Shown: piece after piece, positions 41,907 through 51,021 of the stretch
Numbering within the stretch: position 1 is the first letter of the stretch
How the letters are laid out: each line of letters starts with the position of its first letter
Assembly: GCA_934503195.1 (NCBI GenBank)
Contig: CAKSVM010000005.1
Span: forward strand, 4,672 to 68,671
DNA length: 64,000 nucleotides
DNA from: an uncultured Eubacteriales bacterium
GTDB lineage: Bacteria; Bacillota; Clostridia; Oscillospirales; CAG-272
Direction: 5' to 3'
Made by a program: the position numbers and the translations under genes
Notes under the pieces: generated by a model
The model's database searches: none
Seen by the model: only the letters and a program-made list of their open reading frames with translations
What the model was told of the DNA's origin: nothing

Positions 41907-42356
41907 ATGGAAGAAACTACCAGAATTGCGAATACCCGCCCGAAGGCGCGTGAGTTCGCGTTTGAACTGATTTTCGCGAAGACATTCGTACCCGACGAGC
42001 CGGCGGACAGCTTCTTTGCCCGCGAGATCGAAAATTCCGACGCCGATTTCGGAAAGCAGATCGATTACATCAGAAAAGTATTTTTCGGAGTCGCCGAGAA
42101 TTCGGCGACGCTTGACGAGAAGATCTCGGCGGCGGCGGTCGGTTGGAGCCTTACACGCCTTTCGAAGGCGGCCGTCTCGATCATGCGCCTCGCGGTCTAT
42201 GAGATGATGGAGATCGACGACGTTCCGAAGCGCGTCGCGCTCAACGAGGCTGTCGAACTCGCGAAGAAATTCGATGACGAAAAGACCGCGTCGTTCGTCA
42301 ACGGCGTTCTGAACACGATCGCGAAGTCGCTTCCCGACCGCGAGTGCGATAAATGA
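41907..42356 (+). CDS. nusB: Transcription antitermination factor NusB
   Basis: All-helical RNA-binding protein that joins NusE on boxA to antiterminate rRNA transcription. The 149-residue protein starts (TRP)KAREFAFELIFA and carries the conserved SKAAVSIMRLAVYEMM and VALNEAVELAKKFDDEKTASFVNGVL. The start ATG 41907 has AGAGGA upstream; earlier in-frame codons overlap the promoter region. Its stop overlaps the next start (ATGA). Confidence 0.94.
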   Translation: MEETTRIANTRPKAREFAFELIFAKTFVPDEPADSFFAREIENSDADFGKQIDYIRKVFFGVAENSATLDEKISAAAVGWSLTRLSKAAVSIMRLAVYEMMEIDDVPKRVALNEAVELAKKFDDEKTASFVNGVLNTIAKSLPDRECDK

Positions 42357-43324
42357 GCCGCTTTTACATCGGCCTTGACACCTCGAATTACACGACCTCG
42401 GCCGCGCTTTTTGACGCTGAAAAGGGGATTTTCCTCTCTAACGTCAAACGGCTTCTGGGCGTTTCGGAGGGCGAGCGGGGACTCAGGCAGTCTGACGCGG
42501 TTTTCGCTCACGTGAAGAATCTGCCGTCTGTCACGTCCGAGGCGTTCGACGGGGCGATTCCGGAAAAAATCCGCGCGATCGGAGTCTCGTCGACTCCGCG
42601 CGACGTTGAAGGCTCGTATATGCCCTGCTTTCAGGTCGGGCTCGCGGCGGCGTCGACGCTCTCAAACGCGATGAAAAAGCCGCTCCATACCTTCTCGCAT
42701 CAGGCCGGACACGTTATGGCGGCAGTCTTTTCGAGCGGGGCTATGGAGCTTTGCGAAAGGGATTTTCTAGCCTTTCATGTCTCGGGCGGAACAACCGAAC
42801 TGCTTCTTGTGAAGCGTGGCACGGCGCGTCCATTTGACATTGAAAAAATCGGCGGGACGCTCGACCTCAACGCCGGGCAGGCGATTGACCGCGCGGGCGT
42901 TAAGCTCGGGCTGAAATTCCCATGCGGCGCGGAGCTTGAAAAGCTCGCTCTTTCAAACGATACGCCGATCGAGAGAGCCGGAGTCTCGGTAAAGGGCTGC
43001 GAATGCAATCTCTCGGGACTCGAAAATCATGTTGACAAGCTGATTTCAGAGGGGCGGACGAAGGAATATGTCGCGGCGTACGTTCTCGATTTCGTCGGGC
43101 GGACGCTCGTGAAGCTGACCGTGAACGCGCTTGAAAAACTCGGCGATATTCCGGTTCTCTACGCGGGCGGAGTCATGAGCAATTCGATTATCAAGGATAT
43201 GCTGAGAGCGAAGCTCAGAAAGCGCGAGCTTCACTTTGCCGAACCGAAGTTTTCGAGCGACAACGCGGCCGGAACCGCGCTGCTCACGGCTATGGCCGAG
43301 GGTGAGAAAATTGGCCGCGGTTAA
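42353..43324 (+). CDS. TsaD/Kae1-like paralogue (M22-type ASKHA protein)
   Basis: A 323-residue ASKHA-fold protein related to TsaD, which makes threonylcarbamoyladenosine in tRNA. It has LDTSNYTTS at the N-terminus, the metal site HQAGH (His116, His120), SGGTTELLLV, a nucleotide-binding YAGGVMSNSIIK and FSSDNAAGTALL at the C-terminus. Differences from true TsaD: SHQAGH instead of the usual HHxxGH, and a divergent central part. Clostridia often carry this paralogue between nusB and xseA besides a genuine tsaD. Its function is unsettled. Confidence 0.82.
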   Translation: MSRFYIGLDTSNYTTSAALFDAEKGIFLSNVKRLLGVSEGERGLRQSDAVFAHVKNLPSVTSEAFDGAIPEKIRAIGVSSTPRDVEGSYMPCFQVGLAAASTLSNAMKKPLHTFSHQAGHVMAAVFSSGAMELCERDFLAFHVSGGTTELLLVKRGTARPFDIEKIGGTLDLNAGQAIDRAGVKLGLKFPCGAELEKLALSNDTPIERAGVSVKGCECNLSGLENHVDKLISEGRTKEYVAAYVLDFVGRTLVKLTVNALEKLGDIPVLYAGGVMSNSIIKDMLRAKLRKRELHFAEPKFSSDNAAGTALLTAMAEGEKIGRG

Positions 43325-44543
43325 AGAAGACAGACGCGCGATCCTGACGGTCGGTCAGGTCAACGCGTATGTGAAGCAGTTACTTGAATCGAACAAGATT
43401 CTCTCGTCGATCTATGTCCGCGGCGAGATATCGAATTTCACCGACCATTACACGGGTCATCTCTACTTTTCATTAAAGGACGAGAACGGCGTTATCCCCG
43501 CGGTCATGTTCAGATCGTCGGCCGAGAAGCTGAAATTTCTCCCCGAAAACGGAATGAAGGTCATCGTCCACGGAAAACTCACGGTCTTTATCAAGAGCGG
43601 ACAGTATCAGATAAACGTCGATCATCTCGAACCCGACGGTGTCGGCGGACTTTACATCGCGTTTGAGCAGCTAAAGCGGAAACTCTCGGCCGAAGGGCTT
43701 TTCGATCCCGAGTTAAAAAAGCCGATTCCGAAGATTCCGCTCCGGATCGGAATCATCACCTCGCCGACCGGAGCCGCGATCCGCGATATGATAAATGTCA
43801 CGGGGCGGAGATTTCCGCTCGCCGAGATCATTCTTTATCCGTCGCTCGTTCAGGGCGACGGCGCGGCAAGGCAGCTGACCGAGGGCGTGAAATTCTTCGG
43901 GATAAAACGAAGCGTGAAGGTTGATCTCATCATAATCGGACGCGGCGGCGGCTCGATGGAGGATCTCTGGGCGTTCAACGACGAAGCTCTCGCGCACACG
44001 ATTGTCGAAAGCGAGGTTCCGGTGATCTCGGCGGTCGGACACGAAACCGATTTCACGATCTGCGATTTCGCCGCCGATCTCCGCGCGCCGACTCCGTCGG
44101 CCGCGGCCGAGCTGGCCGTTCCGGACTCTTCTGAGCTGAGCCGTAAGATAAACAACATCACGACGCACATGGAATCCGCGCTGTCAAAGCGGATAAAATC
44201 CGACCGCGCGAGACTTTCCGCGCTTTCGGAGAGCCGCGCGCTGACCTCGCCGATGAGCTTTATCGACGACAAGCGGATGCTCCTTCTGTCGCTCGCAAAC
44301 GAGCTTGAAGCGAAGGAAAAGCTGATAATCGCGTCAAAACGAACTGATTTCAAGTCGCTTTCGGCGTCGCTTGACGCGCTGTCGCCGCTTTCGGTCATCT
44401 CACGCGGATACGCGGCGGTCTTTTCGGGCGACAGACTCATAAAGAGCGCGAAGCAGCTTAAAAAAGGCGAGGATTTCACGCTCCGTATGTCGGACGGAAG
44501 GGTTATCGGCGAAGTCAGGGAAATAATCGAGGAAGACAAATGA
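43311..44543 (+). CDS. xseA: Exodeoxyribonuclease VII large subunit
   Basis: Catalytic subunit of the single-strand DNA exonuclease used in repair and recombination. An N-terminal OB fold (LTVGQVNAYVKQLLESN..VRGEISNF) is followed by the catalytic domain: ITSPTGAAIRDM, IIIGRGGGSMEDLWAFNDE, PVISAVGHETDFTICDFAADLRAPTPSAAAE. A coiled-coil region follows. It has 410 residues from TTG 43311, with GAGGGTGAG just upstream, overlapping the previous gene by 14 bp. Confidence 0.95.
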   Translation: MAAVKEDRRAILTVGQVNAYVKQLLESNKILSSIYVRGEISNFTDHYTGHLYFSLKDENGVIPAVMFRSSAEKLKFLPENGMKVIVHGKLTVFIKSGQYQINVDHLEPDGVGGLYIAFEQLKRKLSAEGLFDPELKKPIPKIPLRIGIITSPTGAAIRDMINVTGRRFPLAEIILYPSLVQGDGAARQLTEGVKFFGIKRSVKVDLIIIGRGGGSMEDLWAFNDEALAHTIVESEVPVISAVGHETDFTICDFAADLRAPTPSAAAELAVPDSSELSRKINNITTHMESALSKRIKSDRARLSALSESRALTSPMSFIDDKRMLLLSLANELEAKEKLIIASKRTDFKSLSASLDALSPLSVISRGYAAVFSGDRLIKSAKQLKKGEDFTLRMSDGRVIGEVREIIEEDK

Positions 44544-44791
44544 ACAGGAAAAAAGAAGAAACATTCGAGTCGGCGATTGCGCGGCTTGAGGAGATTGTCC
44601 GCGCGCTTGACGGCGGCGACGCTCCGCTTGACGAGTCGCTCGCGCTCTTCGAGGAGGGCGTGAAGCTTGTAAAACTCTGCTCTGGTAAGCTCGACGCGGC
44701 CGAGCAGAAGGTTAAGATCCTTACGAAAGGAGAGGACGGCGAAATAAAGGAAGAGGATTTCGCCACGGCAAAAACGGATGGAAACGACTGA
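44540..44791 (+). CDS. xseB: Exodeoxyribonuclease VII small subunit
   Basis: An 83-residue helical partner of XseA. Family pattern FESAIARLEEIVRALDGGDAPLDESLALFEEGVKLVKLC is clear; the acidic C-terminal tail is variable. The start overlaps xseA (ATGA) and the end overlaps ispA by 14 bp. Confidence 0.95.
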   Translation: MNRKKEETFESAIARLEEIVRALDGGDAPLDESLALFEEGVKLVKLCSGKLDAAEQKVKILTKGEDGEIKEEDFATAKTDGND

Positions 44792-45680
44792 ACTCATGAA
44801 AATCCGCGCGGAACAGATCGACGCCGCGCTCCGTGAGGCGATAAAGGAAACCGATCCCGAATTCGGCGTGATCTTCGATTCGATGCGCTACAGCCTTCTC
44901 GCCGGAGGAAAGCGTCTCCGCCCGATGCTGACGCTTGAGTTCGCGAGACTTTCGGCGCGGACGAACGGAAAGGATCCAGACGAGGCCGAGAAAATCGCGA
45001 TGCCCTACGCGCTCGCGGTCGAGATGATCCACACCTATTCTCTCATCCACGACGACCTCCCCTGTATGGACAACGACGATCTGCGGCGCGGAAAGCCGAC
45101 GAATCACGTTGTCTACGGCTACGCGAACGCGCTTCTCGCTGGCGACGCGCTCCTGACGCGAGCCTTTGAGACGGCTGCCGGAAACACTCTCGCCGGAGCC
45201 GAAAAGAACTGCAAGGCGGTCGCGCTGATGGCGAAACGCGCCGGCGCGGACGGAATGGTCGGCGGGCAGGTTCTCGATCTTGAAGGCGAGAAGACGCGCT
45301 TCGGCTTTGAGACGCTTGAACGCCTTCAGTCGCTCAAGACCGGAGAGCTTATAAAATGCGCGTCGACGCTCGGATGTATCGCGGGCGGCGCGGACGCTGA
45401 GCTTTTTGGGGCGGCTGAGGAATATTCGATGGCACTCGGACGCGCGTTTCAGGTCGAGGATGACATTCTCGACGTCGTCGGCGACGAGAAAACGCTCGGA
45501 AAGCCGATCGGAAGCGACAGGGAGTCGCACAAGACAACCTTCCTTACGTTCATGACGGTCGATGAGGCGAAAAAATACGCGTCGGATCTCACAAAAAAAG
45601 CGATGGAAGCGGTTGAACGTTTTGAGGGCGGAGAAGTTCTCGCGTCGATCGCGAAGACGCTTCTTTCGCGCAAAAACTGA
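44778..45680 (+). CDS. ispA: Polyprenyl (farnesyl/geranyl) diphosphate synthase
   Basis: Condenses IPP with allylic diphosphates to give farnesyl diphosphate. First aspartate-rich motif DDLPCMD (92-98) and second DDILD (~233-237), plus the GGKRLRP and GKPIGSD blocks. It has 300 residues. The assigned ATG overlaps xseB and lacks a strong ribosome binding site; a second in-frame ATG at 44796 is possible. Works downstream of the MEP pathway, of which ispD lies at 4006 in this window. Confidence 0.93.
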   Translation: METTELMKIRAEQIDAALREAIKETDPEFGVIFDSMRYSLLAGGKRLRPMLTLEFARLSARTNGKDPDEAEKIAMPYALAVEMIHTYSLIHDDLPCMDNDDLRRGKPTNHVVYGYANALLAGDALLTRAFETAAGNTLAGAEKNCKAVALMAKRAGADGMVGGQVLDLEGEKTRFGFETLERLQSLKTGELIKCASTLGCIAGGADAELFGAAEEYSMALGRAFQVEDDILDVVGDEKTLGKPIGSDRESHKTTFLTFMTVDEAKKYASDLTKKAMEAVERFEGGEVLASIAKTLLSRKN

Positions 45681-45694
45681 GGATTTTGCATATA

Positions 45695-46147
45695 ATGGAT
45701 TATATTAAAGGATTTTTCACGAATTACGTGCTGATCTGCGCGTTTATCGGCTGGTTCGGCGCGCAGTTCATCAAATGCGTGACTTACATCGCGAAGAACC
45801 ATTCGTTCAGCTTTTCGGTCATAATGTCATCGGGCGGAATGCCGTCGTCGCACTCGGCGACCGTCTGCGCGATGGTCGTGGCGACCGCGAAGCTTCTCGG
45901 AACGAAGTCGGTCGGATTCGCGCTGGCGTTCGTGCTGGCTTTCATCGTCATGTACGACGCGGCCGGAGTCAGACGCGCCGCCGGAGAGCAGGCGAAGGTG
46001 CTTAACCACATCGCCGACGATCTCTCAAAGGGCGAGACGCGCTATCTCGAAAAGCACCTCAAGGAGCTTATCGGACACACGCCGCTTCAGGTGCTGATCG
46101 GCGCGATATTCGGGATTCTGATTCCGATTCTCGTCCCGGTATTCTGA
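45695..46147 (+). CDS. Divergent PAP2 family (DUF212, YuiD-like) membrane protein
   Basis: A 150-residue protein with about four membrane segments and a PAP2-like motif SSGGMPSSHSATV (~46-58) plus DAAGVRRAAGEQAKVLN. The family is presumed to act on lipid or prenyl phosphates. ATG 45695 has GAGGA 10 nt upstream. It occupies the place between ispA and tlyA where dxs is usually found. A role in prenyl phosphate metabolism is possible but unproven. Confidence 0.86.
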   Translation: MDYIKGFFTNYVLICAFIGWFGAQFIKCVTYIAKNHSFSFSVIMSSGGMPSSHSATVCAMVVATAKLLGTKSVGFALAFVLAFIVMYDAAGVRRAAGEQAKVLNHIADDLSKGETRYLEKHLKELIGHTPLQVLIGAIFGILIPILVPVF

Positions 46148-46149
46148 GT

Positions 46150-46932
46150 ATGAGACTTGACGTTTACCTCGCCGCGAACGGCTTTGTGAAAAGCCGCGAG
46201 GCGGCGCAGCGACTCATAAAGGAAGGCGCGGTCACGATTGACGGAAAAACCGCGAAAAAGCCGTCCGACAATATCGACGAGTCGGTTGAGCATGAGATAA
46301 ATGTTTCGGACAGTCTGAAATTCGTCAGCCGCGGCGGGCTTAAGCTCGAACGCGCGCTCGACGCTTTCGGAATTGACGTTACCGGAGCCGACGCGGTCGA
46401 TATCGGCGCGTCGACCGGAGGCTTTACCGACTGTCTTCTGCAAAGGGGCGCGGCGAAGGTCAGATGCGTCGACGTCGGACGCTCACAGCTCGACAAAAAG
46501 CTTGAAAACGATCCGCGCGTGACCTCGTTCGAGGGGATGAACGCGCGGTATATCACGCCGGAGGATATCGGCGGTGAGTGTGAGCTTGTCGTCTGCGACG
46601 TCTCGTTCATCTCGCTGACGCTGATAGTCGGCGCGGTGAGCAGACTTCTTTCGGAAAACGGACGGTTCATAGCTCTCATAAAGCCGCAGTTTGAGGCCGG
46701 ACGCGCGGCTCTAGACAAGCACGGGATCGTCAGGGATCGCGAGCGTCATATCGAGGTCATAAAAAAGGTGATCGACTCGGCCGCGGAAAGCGGACTTTTC
46801 TGCGGCGGACTCACTGTCTCGCCGATCGAGGGCGGCGACGGAAACCGCGAATACCTCGCGCTTTTCACAAAAAACGCTGATCACGGCGTCATCGACGCCG
46901 CTTATATAAAACGAATGGTTTACGGCAACTGA
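46150..46932 (+). CDS. tlyA: TlyA family rRNA 2'-O-methyltransferase
   Basis: Methylates ribose of rRNA cytidines; members are also annotated as hemolysin A. An N-terminal S4 RNA-binding domain (MRLDVYLAANGFVKSREAAQRLIKEG) joins a linker and an FtsJ-like domain with SAM motif DIGASTGGFTD (~81-91), DVGRSQL and CDVSFISLTLI. It has 260 residues. Two bp after the previous stop. Confidence 0.93.
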   Translation: MRLDVYLAANGFVKSREAAQRLIKEGAVTIDGKTAKKPSDNIDESVEHEINVSDSLKFVSRGGLKLERALDAFGIDVTGADAVDIGASTGGFTDCLLQRGAAKVRCVDVGRSQLDKKLENDPRVTSFEGMNARYITPEDIGGECELVVCDVSFISLTLIVGAVSRLLSENGRFIALIKPQFEAGRAALDKHGIVRDRERHIEVIKKVIDSAAESGLFCGGLTVSPIEGGDGNREYLALFTKNADHGVIDAAYIKRMVYGN

Positions 46933-46949
46933 ATCGGAGGTGCGTGATT

Positions 46950-47795
46950 TTGGAGCCACGTCTTGAAATTATCGGAATCTACCCGAACATCGATAAGGAT
47001 CCCGGACTCGCGGCGACGCGCGAGGTGATTTCGGCTCTTCACGGAGTGCGGATCATGGTCGGCGGGGAATTCCGCGAAAGACTCGGAGATTTACCGGGAG
47101 TCGAGCCTGTGCCGGACGAGATTCTTTCGACAAAGCCGGAGGCGATGATCGTTCTTGGCGGCGACGGAACGATACTTGAGGCGTCAAGGCTCTGCGTCCC
47201 GTCCGGGATCCCGATACTCGGGATAAATCTCGGCAGGGTCGGATACATGGCCGAGATCGAGATGAGCGAGCTTTCATTACTCGAACGGCTTGTGAGACGT
47301 GATTTCCGGGTCGAAAAGCGGATGACGCTCGACGTTTCGATGAACGGGACGCGCTTTGCCCTCAACGACGCGGTGCTCGGCGGAAAATCGCTCTTCCGGA
47401 TGGTCGAGATCGAGCTTTTCTGTGACTCAAAGCCGGTCAACCGCTACAGAGCCGACGGACTCATAATCTCGACTCCGACCGGATCGACGGCCTATTCGCT
47501 CTCGGCCGGGGGCGCGGTTGTCGACCCGAGGATGGACGCGATGATCGCCACGCCGATCTGCTCGCACTCACTGAACGCCACGCCGATAGTCTTTTCGGCC
47601 GAATCGACGCTTGTCATGCGCAACGTGACGCGCGGCGGCGAGCTTCTGACTCTCTGCGTCGACGGAACCGAGGCCGGGGATCTTCCGCCCGGAGAGAGAG
47701 TCACGATCAAACGCTCGGCCGGAAGAGCCGGATTCATCCGTCTCTCGGACGGCGGATTCTATGAAATACTGCGGCACAAGATGGCCGAGAACTGA
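46950..47795 (+). CDS. nadK: NAD kinase
   Basis: Phosphorylates NAD to NADP. Conserved GGDGT (~70-74), NLGRVGYMAE, ADGLIISTPTGSTAYSLSAGG and the C-terminal VDGTEAG are all present. About 281 residues. TTG 46950 is preferred as start because GGAGGTG ends 7 nt upstream; GTG 46944 in the same frame is only 1 nt from it. Part of the tlyA-nadK-argR-recN block typical of Gram-positives. Confidence 0.95.
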   Translation: MEPRLEIIGIYPNIDKDPGLAATREVISALHGVRIMVGGEFRERLGDLPGVEPVPDEILSTKPEAMIVLGGDGTILEASRLCVPSGIPILGINLGRVGYMAEIEMSELSLLERLVRRDFRVEKRMTLDVSMNGTRFALNDAVLGGKSLFRMVEIELFCDSKPVNRYRADGLIISTPTGSTAYSLSAGGAVVDPRMDAMIATPICSHSLNATPIVFSAESTLVMRNVTRGGELLTLCVDGTEAGDLPPGERVTIKRSAGRAGFIRLSDGGFYEILRHKMAEN

Positions 47796-47814
47796 TAAAA
47801 TTAAGGAGAAGGCA

Positions 47815-48273
47815 ATGAAATACAATCGGCAGAGTGAAATAATCGCGCTTATAAGCGAAAACGAGATCGAGACGCAGGAGGATCTGTCGGCCCGGCTCCA
47901 GCAGAAGGGCTATATGGTCACGCAGGCGACGATCTCGCGCGATATCCGCGAGCTGAAGCTCGTCAAGGTCGCCGGAGCCGGAGGAAAATACAAATACGCG
48001 CTCCCGCATCACGAGGCGGCGACGATCAGCACGAAGTTCCGCAATCTGCTTGTCGAGGCGGTCAGCGGGATTGACAGCGCGAACAATATCGTCGTCGTCA
48101 AGACCTGCTCGGGAATGGCGCAGGGCGCGGCTCTGGCGATCGACTCGATGGGACGCGACGATATCGTCGGCTGCGTCGCCGGAGACGACACGATAATGAT
48201 CGTCATGCGCACGAACGACGCGGCGGCAGGCTTTATCTCCGAACTCCGCGAGATCTGCGAAAAGCGGGTCTGA
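47815..48273 (+). CDS. argR: Arginine repressor
   Basis: Arginine-responsive DNA-binding regulator of arginine synthesis and catabolism. A winged-helix N-terminal domain with TQEDLSARLQQKGYMVTQATISRDIRELKLVKV (~20-50), and a C-terminal oligomerisation/arginine-binding domain with GMAQGAALAIDSM and GCVAGDDTIMIV. It has 152 residues from ATG 47815, AAGGAGAAGG upstream. No arginine genes are nearby; the location before recN is a conserved Firmicutes feature. Confidence 0.95.
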   Translation: MKYNRQSEIIALISENEIETQEDLSARLQQKGYMVTQATISRDIRELKLVKVAGAGGKYKYALPHHEAATISTKFRNLLVEAVSGIDSANNIVVVKTCSGMAQGAALAIDSMGRDDIVGCVAGDDTIMIVMRTNDAAAGFISELREICEKRV

Positions 48274-48301
48274 AACTTCATTTGAAAAGAGGTGTCGGAA
48301 A

Positions 48302-50059
48302 ATGCTGACGTCGCTTCACATCGAAAACATCGCGGTGATCAAGTCGGCCGACATTGATTTCTCCGACGGCTTCACCGTGCTTACCGGAGAGACCGGGGCC
48401 GGAAAGTCGATAATCATCGACAGCATTGGACTGATCCTCGGCGCGAAGCAGTCAAGGGAGCTTATCAGGAGCGGCGAGGATTCGGCCGAGGTCTCGGCGA
48501 TCTTCGAGCTTGACGAGCCGGCCGCGAAAAGGCTCTCGGCCTTGGGGCTCTCGCCCGACGAGGACGGGATTCTCATGATAACAAGGACGATAAACGCGTC
48601 GGGAAAATCGGTTATAAGGGTTAACGGACGGACGATTCCGCTTTCGCTTTTACGAAGCGCGTCGGCCTGCCTTATCGGAATTCACGGTCAGCACGACAAT
48701 ATCTCGCTTCTCGATCCCGAGCGGCACATCTACATCCTCGACGAATATGCCGGGATCCGCGCCGAGCTTTCGGCCTATGAAAAGAGCTACGACCGCTTCT
48801 GCGAGCTTACGCGGAGAATCGCCGAGCTTTCGAGAAACGAGCGCGAAAAGGCTCAGCGGATCGAGTTCCTGAAATTCCAGATCGACGAGATAAAATCGGC
48901 TAAGCTCAGGCCCGACGAGGAGGAAATCCTCGGCAAAAAGCGCGCGAAGCTCCAGAACAGCGAGAAGATCACAAAGCTTTCAATGCTCTGCTACAACGCG
49001 CTCTATCAGAACGACAAGGGAACCGCCGCGCTTGACAAGATCCGCCGATCTATGAAGGCACTTGACGCGCTCGCGGCCGTGATTCCCGAGGCGGAGGAGC
49101 TTTCGGCCAGACTTGAGGCCGTGACATATGAGATCGAGGATGTCGCGCTGACTGCCGAGGCTTTTGCCGACCGCTCGGACGACGATCCGACGAAGCTTCT
49201 CGACAAGCTTGAAACCAGACTTGAAGAGATTTCGCGGCTCGAACGCAAGTTCGGCGACACGGTTCCCGACGTTCTCGCGTATCTCGAAAAGGCCGAGGCA
49301 GAGCTTGAAACGATTGAGACCTCCGAGGAAAGACTTGCCGACTGCATCGCCGAGCGCGAGGCACTGCTGCCGCTTCTTTCGGCGCAGGCGGCCGAGATTT
49401 CTGAGCGGAGATCCGACGCCGCGAGGTCGCTTGAAGAGAAAATAATCGAGGAGCTCGCGTATCTCGACATGAAGGGAATCTCCTTCTCGGCCGGAATCAG
49501 ACACCGCGCAGAAACAGCCGACGGAACCGAGTTCTCGCGCCGCGGAGTCGACGATGTTGAGTTTCTGATCTCGACGAACAAGGGCGAGCCGCTCAAACCT
49601 CTCGCGAAGATCGCGTCGGGCGGCGAGCTTTCGAGAATAATGCTCGCGATAAAGAGCGTTCTAGCCGACCGCGACCGGATCGGGACGCTGATTTTCGACG
49701 AGGTTGACACCGGAGTTTCGGGAAAGACCTCGCAGAAAATCGGAATCAAGCTCCGCGACCTCGCGAAAAACGGACGCTCACAGGTTTTCTGCGTCACCCA
49801 CTCGGCACAGATCGCCGCGCTGGCGGATAATCATCTTAAGATCGCGAAAGGCGAGGTCGACGGACGCGTTTCGACCGGAGTCACAAAGCTCGACCACGAC
49901 GGACGCGTTATGGAGATCGCGCGGATCATGGGCGGAATCAACATCACCGACAAGCTCATTGAGACGGCGGGCGAAATGCTCGACGAGGCTCCGGATATCA
50001 AGGCGGTGTCTGAGTCGGAAACCTCCGCCGGAACGACGATCGGGGCGCAAACAAACTGA
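48302..50059 (+). CDS. recN: DNA repair protein RecN
   Basis: SMC-like ATPase acting early at DNA double-strand breaks. Walker A GETGAGKSIIIDSIGLILG (~30-48), a long coiled-coil middle (~150-400), signature KIASGGELSRIMLAIK and Walker B TLIFDEVDTGVSG (~450-465), then CVTHSAQIAALAD. It has 585 residues. AGAGGTG precedes the ATG. The C-terminus ends in a short variable tail. Confidence 0.96.
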   Translation: MLTSLHIENIAVIKSADIDFSDGFTVLTGETGAGKSIIIDSIGLILGAKQSRELIRSGEDSAEVSAIFELDEPAAKRLSALGLSPDEDGILMITRTINASGKSVIRVNGRTIPLSLLRSASACLIGIHGQHDNISLLDPERHIYILDEYAGIRAELSAYEKSYDRFCELTRRIAELSRNEREKAQRIEFLKFQIDEIKSAKLRPDEEEILGKKRAKLQNSEKITKLSMLCYNALYQNDKGTAALDKIRRSMKALDALAAVIPEAEELSARLEAVTYEIEDVALTAEAFADRSDDDPTKLLDKLETRLEEISRLERKFGDTVPDVLAYLEKAEAELETIETSEERLADCIAEREALLPLLSAQAAEISERRSDAARSLEEKIIEELAYLDMKGISFSAGIRHRAETADGTEFSRRGVDDVEFLISTNKGEPLKPLAKIASGGELSRIMLAIKSVLADRDRIGTLIFDEVDTGVSGKTSQKIGIKLRDLAKNGRSQVFCVTHSAQIAALADNHLKIAKGEVDGRVSTGVTKLDHDGRVMEIARIMGGINITDKLIETAGEMLDEAPDIKAVSESETSAGTTIGAQTN

Positions 50060-50077
50060 CAGACCGGAGATGAATCT

Positions 50078-50980
50078 ATGAATTACAACAGTCTCGCGAA
50101 GGCTCTCGCGGATTCGGGGATAGCGAACTCCACGGATACGCGCCTTGCGCCTTACACGACTTTCAGAATAGGCGGGGCGGCGAAAATCGCCGTCTTCCCG
50201 AAGAACCCCGGCGAGGCGGTGACCGCGCTCGGGCTTATCAGAGATTCCGGCGCGAGATGCCTTGTCCTCGGGAACGGAAGCAACGTGCTTGTCTCGGACA
50301 GCGGCTTTGATGGAGCCGCCGTCATCCTCTCGGGAATGAGAAATTACTCGCTGGACGGAGAAAAAATCACCGCCGCCGCGGGGCTTTCGATCACGAGGCT
50401 TTCGTCGATCGCGGCCGAAAACTCGCTCTCCGGGCTTGAATTCGCCTACGGAATCCCCGGCACGGTCGGCGGCGGAGTCTTCATGAACGCCGGAGCCTAT
50501 GGCGGGGAGATCGGAAGCGTCGTTTTATTGAGCGAATGGTACGATCTCAAAACCGGGAGGACCGGTGAATATGAAGGCGCGGAGCAGGGATTTTCCTACC
50601 GTCACAGCGTCTATATGGACGAGGAAAAGATAATCCTCTCGGCTGTCTTCGGGCTTGAAAAGGGCGACCGTGCCGGGATAACCTCACGGATGGAAGACTA
50701 TATGGCAAGAAGACGCGAAAAACAGCCGCTCGAGTATCCGAGCGCGGGGAGCGTTTTCAAGCGCGGGAACGGTTTCATCACCGCTCAGGTGATCGACGAG
50801 GTCGGACTCAAAGGACGATCGGTCGGCGGCGCGATGGTCTCGGAAAAGCACGCCGGGTTCATAATAAACACCGGCGGCGCGACCTCGGACGACGTCCTGA
50901 GGCTCATTGAGATCATAAAGCGCGAGGTCTTCGAGAAGACCGGACACACGATTGAGTGTGAAGTAAGATATATTGACTGA
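50078..50980 (+). CDS. murB: UDP-N-acetylenolpyruvoylglucosamine reductase
   Basis: FAD enzyme that reduces UDP-GlcNAc-enolpyruvate to UDP-MurNAc in peptidoglycan synthesis. FAD-binding YTTFRIGGAAKIAVFP (~26-41) and LGNGSNVLVSD, then GIPGTVGGGVFMNAGAYGGE; catalytic residues sit in YRHS, GSVFKR (Ser) and ECEVRY (Glu). At 300 residues it is the type II form without the extra loop. GGAGATG lies upstream. Confidence 0.96.
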   Translation: MNYNSLAKALADSGIANSTDTRLAPYTTFRIGGAAKIAVFPKNPGEAVTALGLIRDSGARCLVLGNGSNVLVSDSGFDGAAVILSGMRNYSLDGEKITAAAGLSITRLSSIAAENSLSGLEFAYGIPGTVGGGVFMNAGAYGGEIGSVVLLSEWYDLKTGRTGEYEGAEQGFSYRHSVYMDEEKIILSAVFGLEKGDRAGITSRMEDYMARRREKQPLEYPSAGSVFKRGNGFITAQVIDEVGLKGRSVGGAMVSEKHAGFIINTGGATSDDVLRLIEIIKREVFEKTGHTIECEVRYID

Positions 50981-51021
50981 GAGACAGATTTAACTCAGGA
51001 AAGAACAAGAGGAAAAGAAAA

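Noticed and set aside
42353..43324. Genuine tsaD
   Set aside because: The metal motif and central region differ from TsaD, and the nusB-xseA location is typical of the paralogue.
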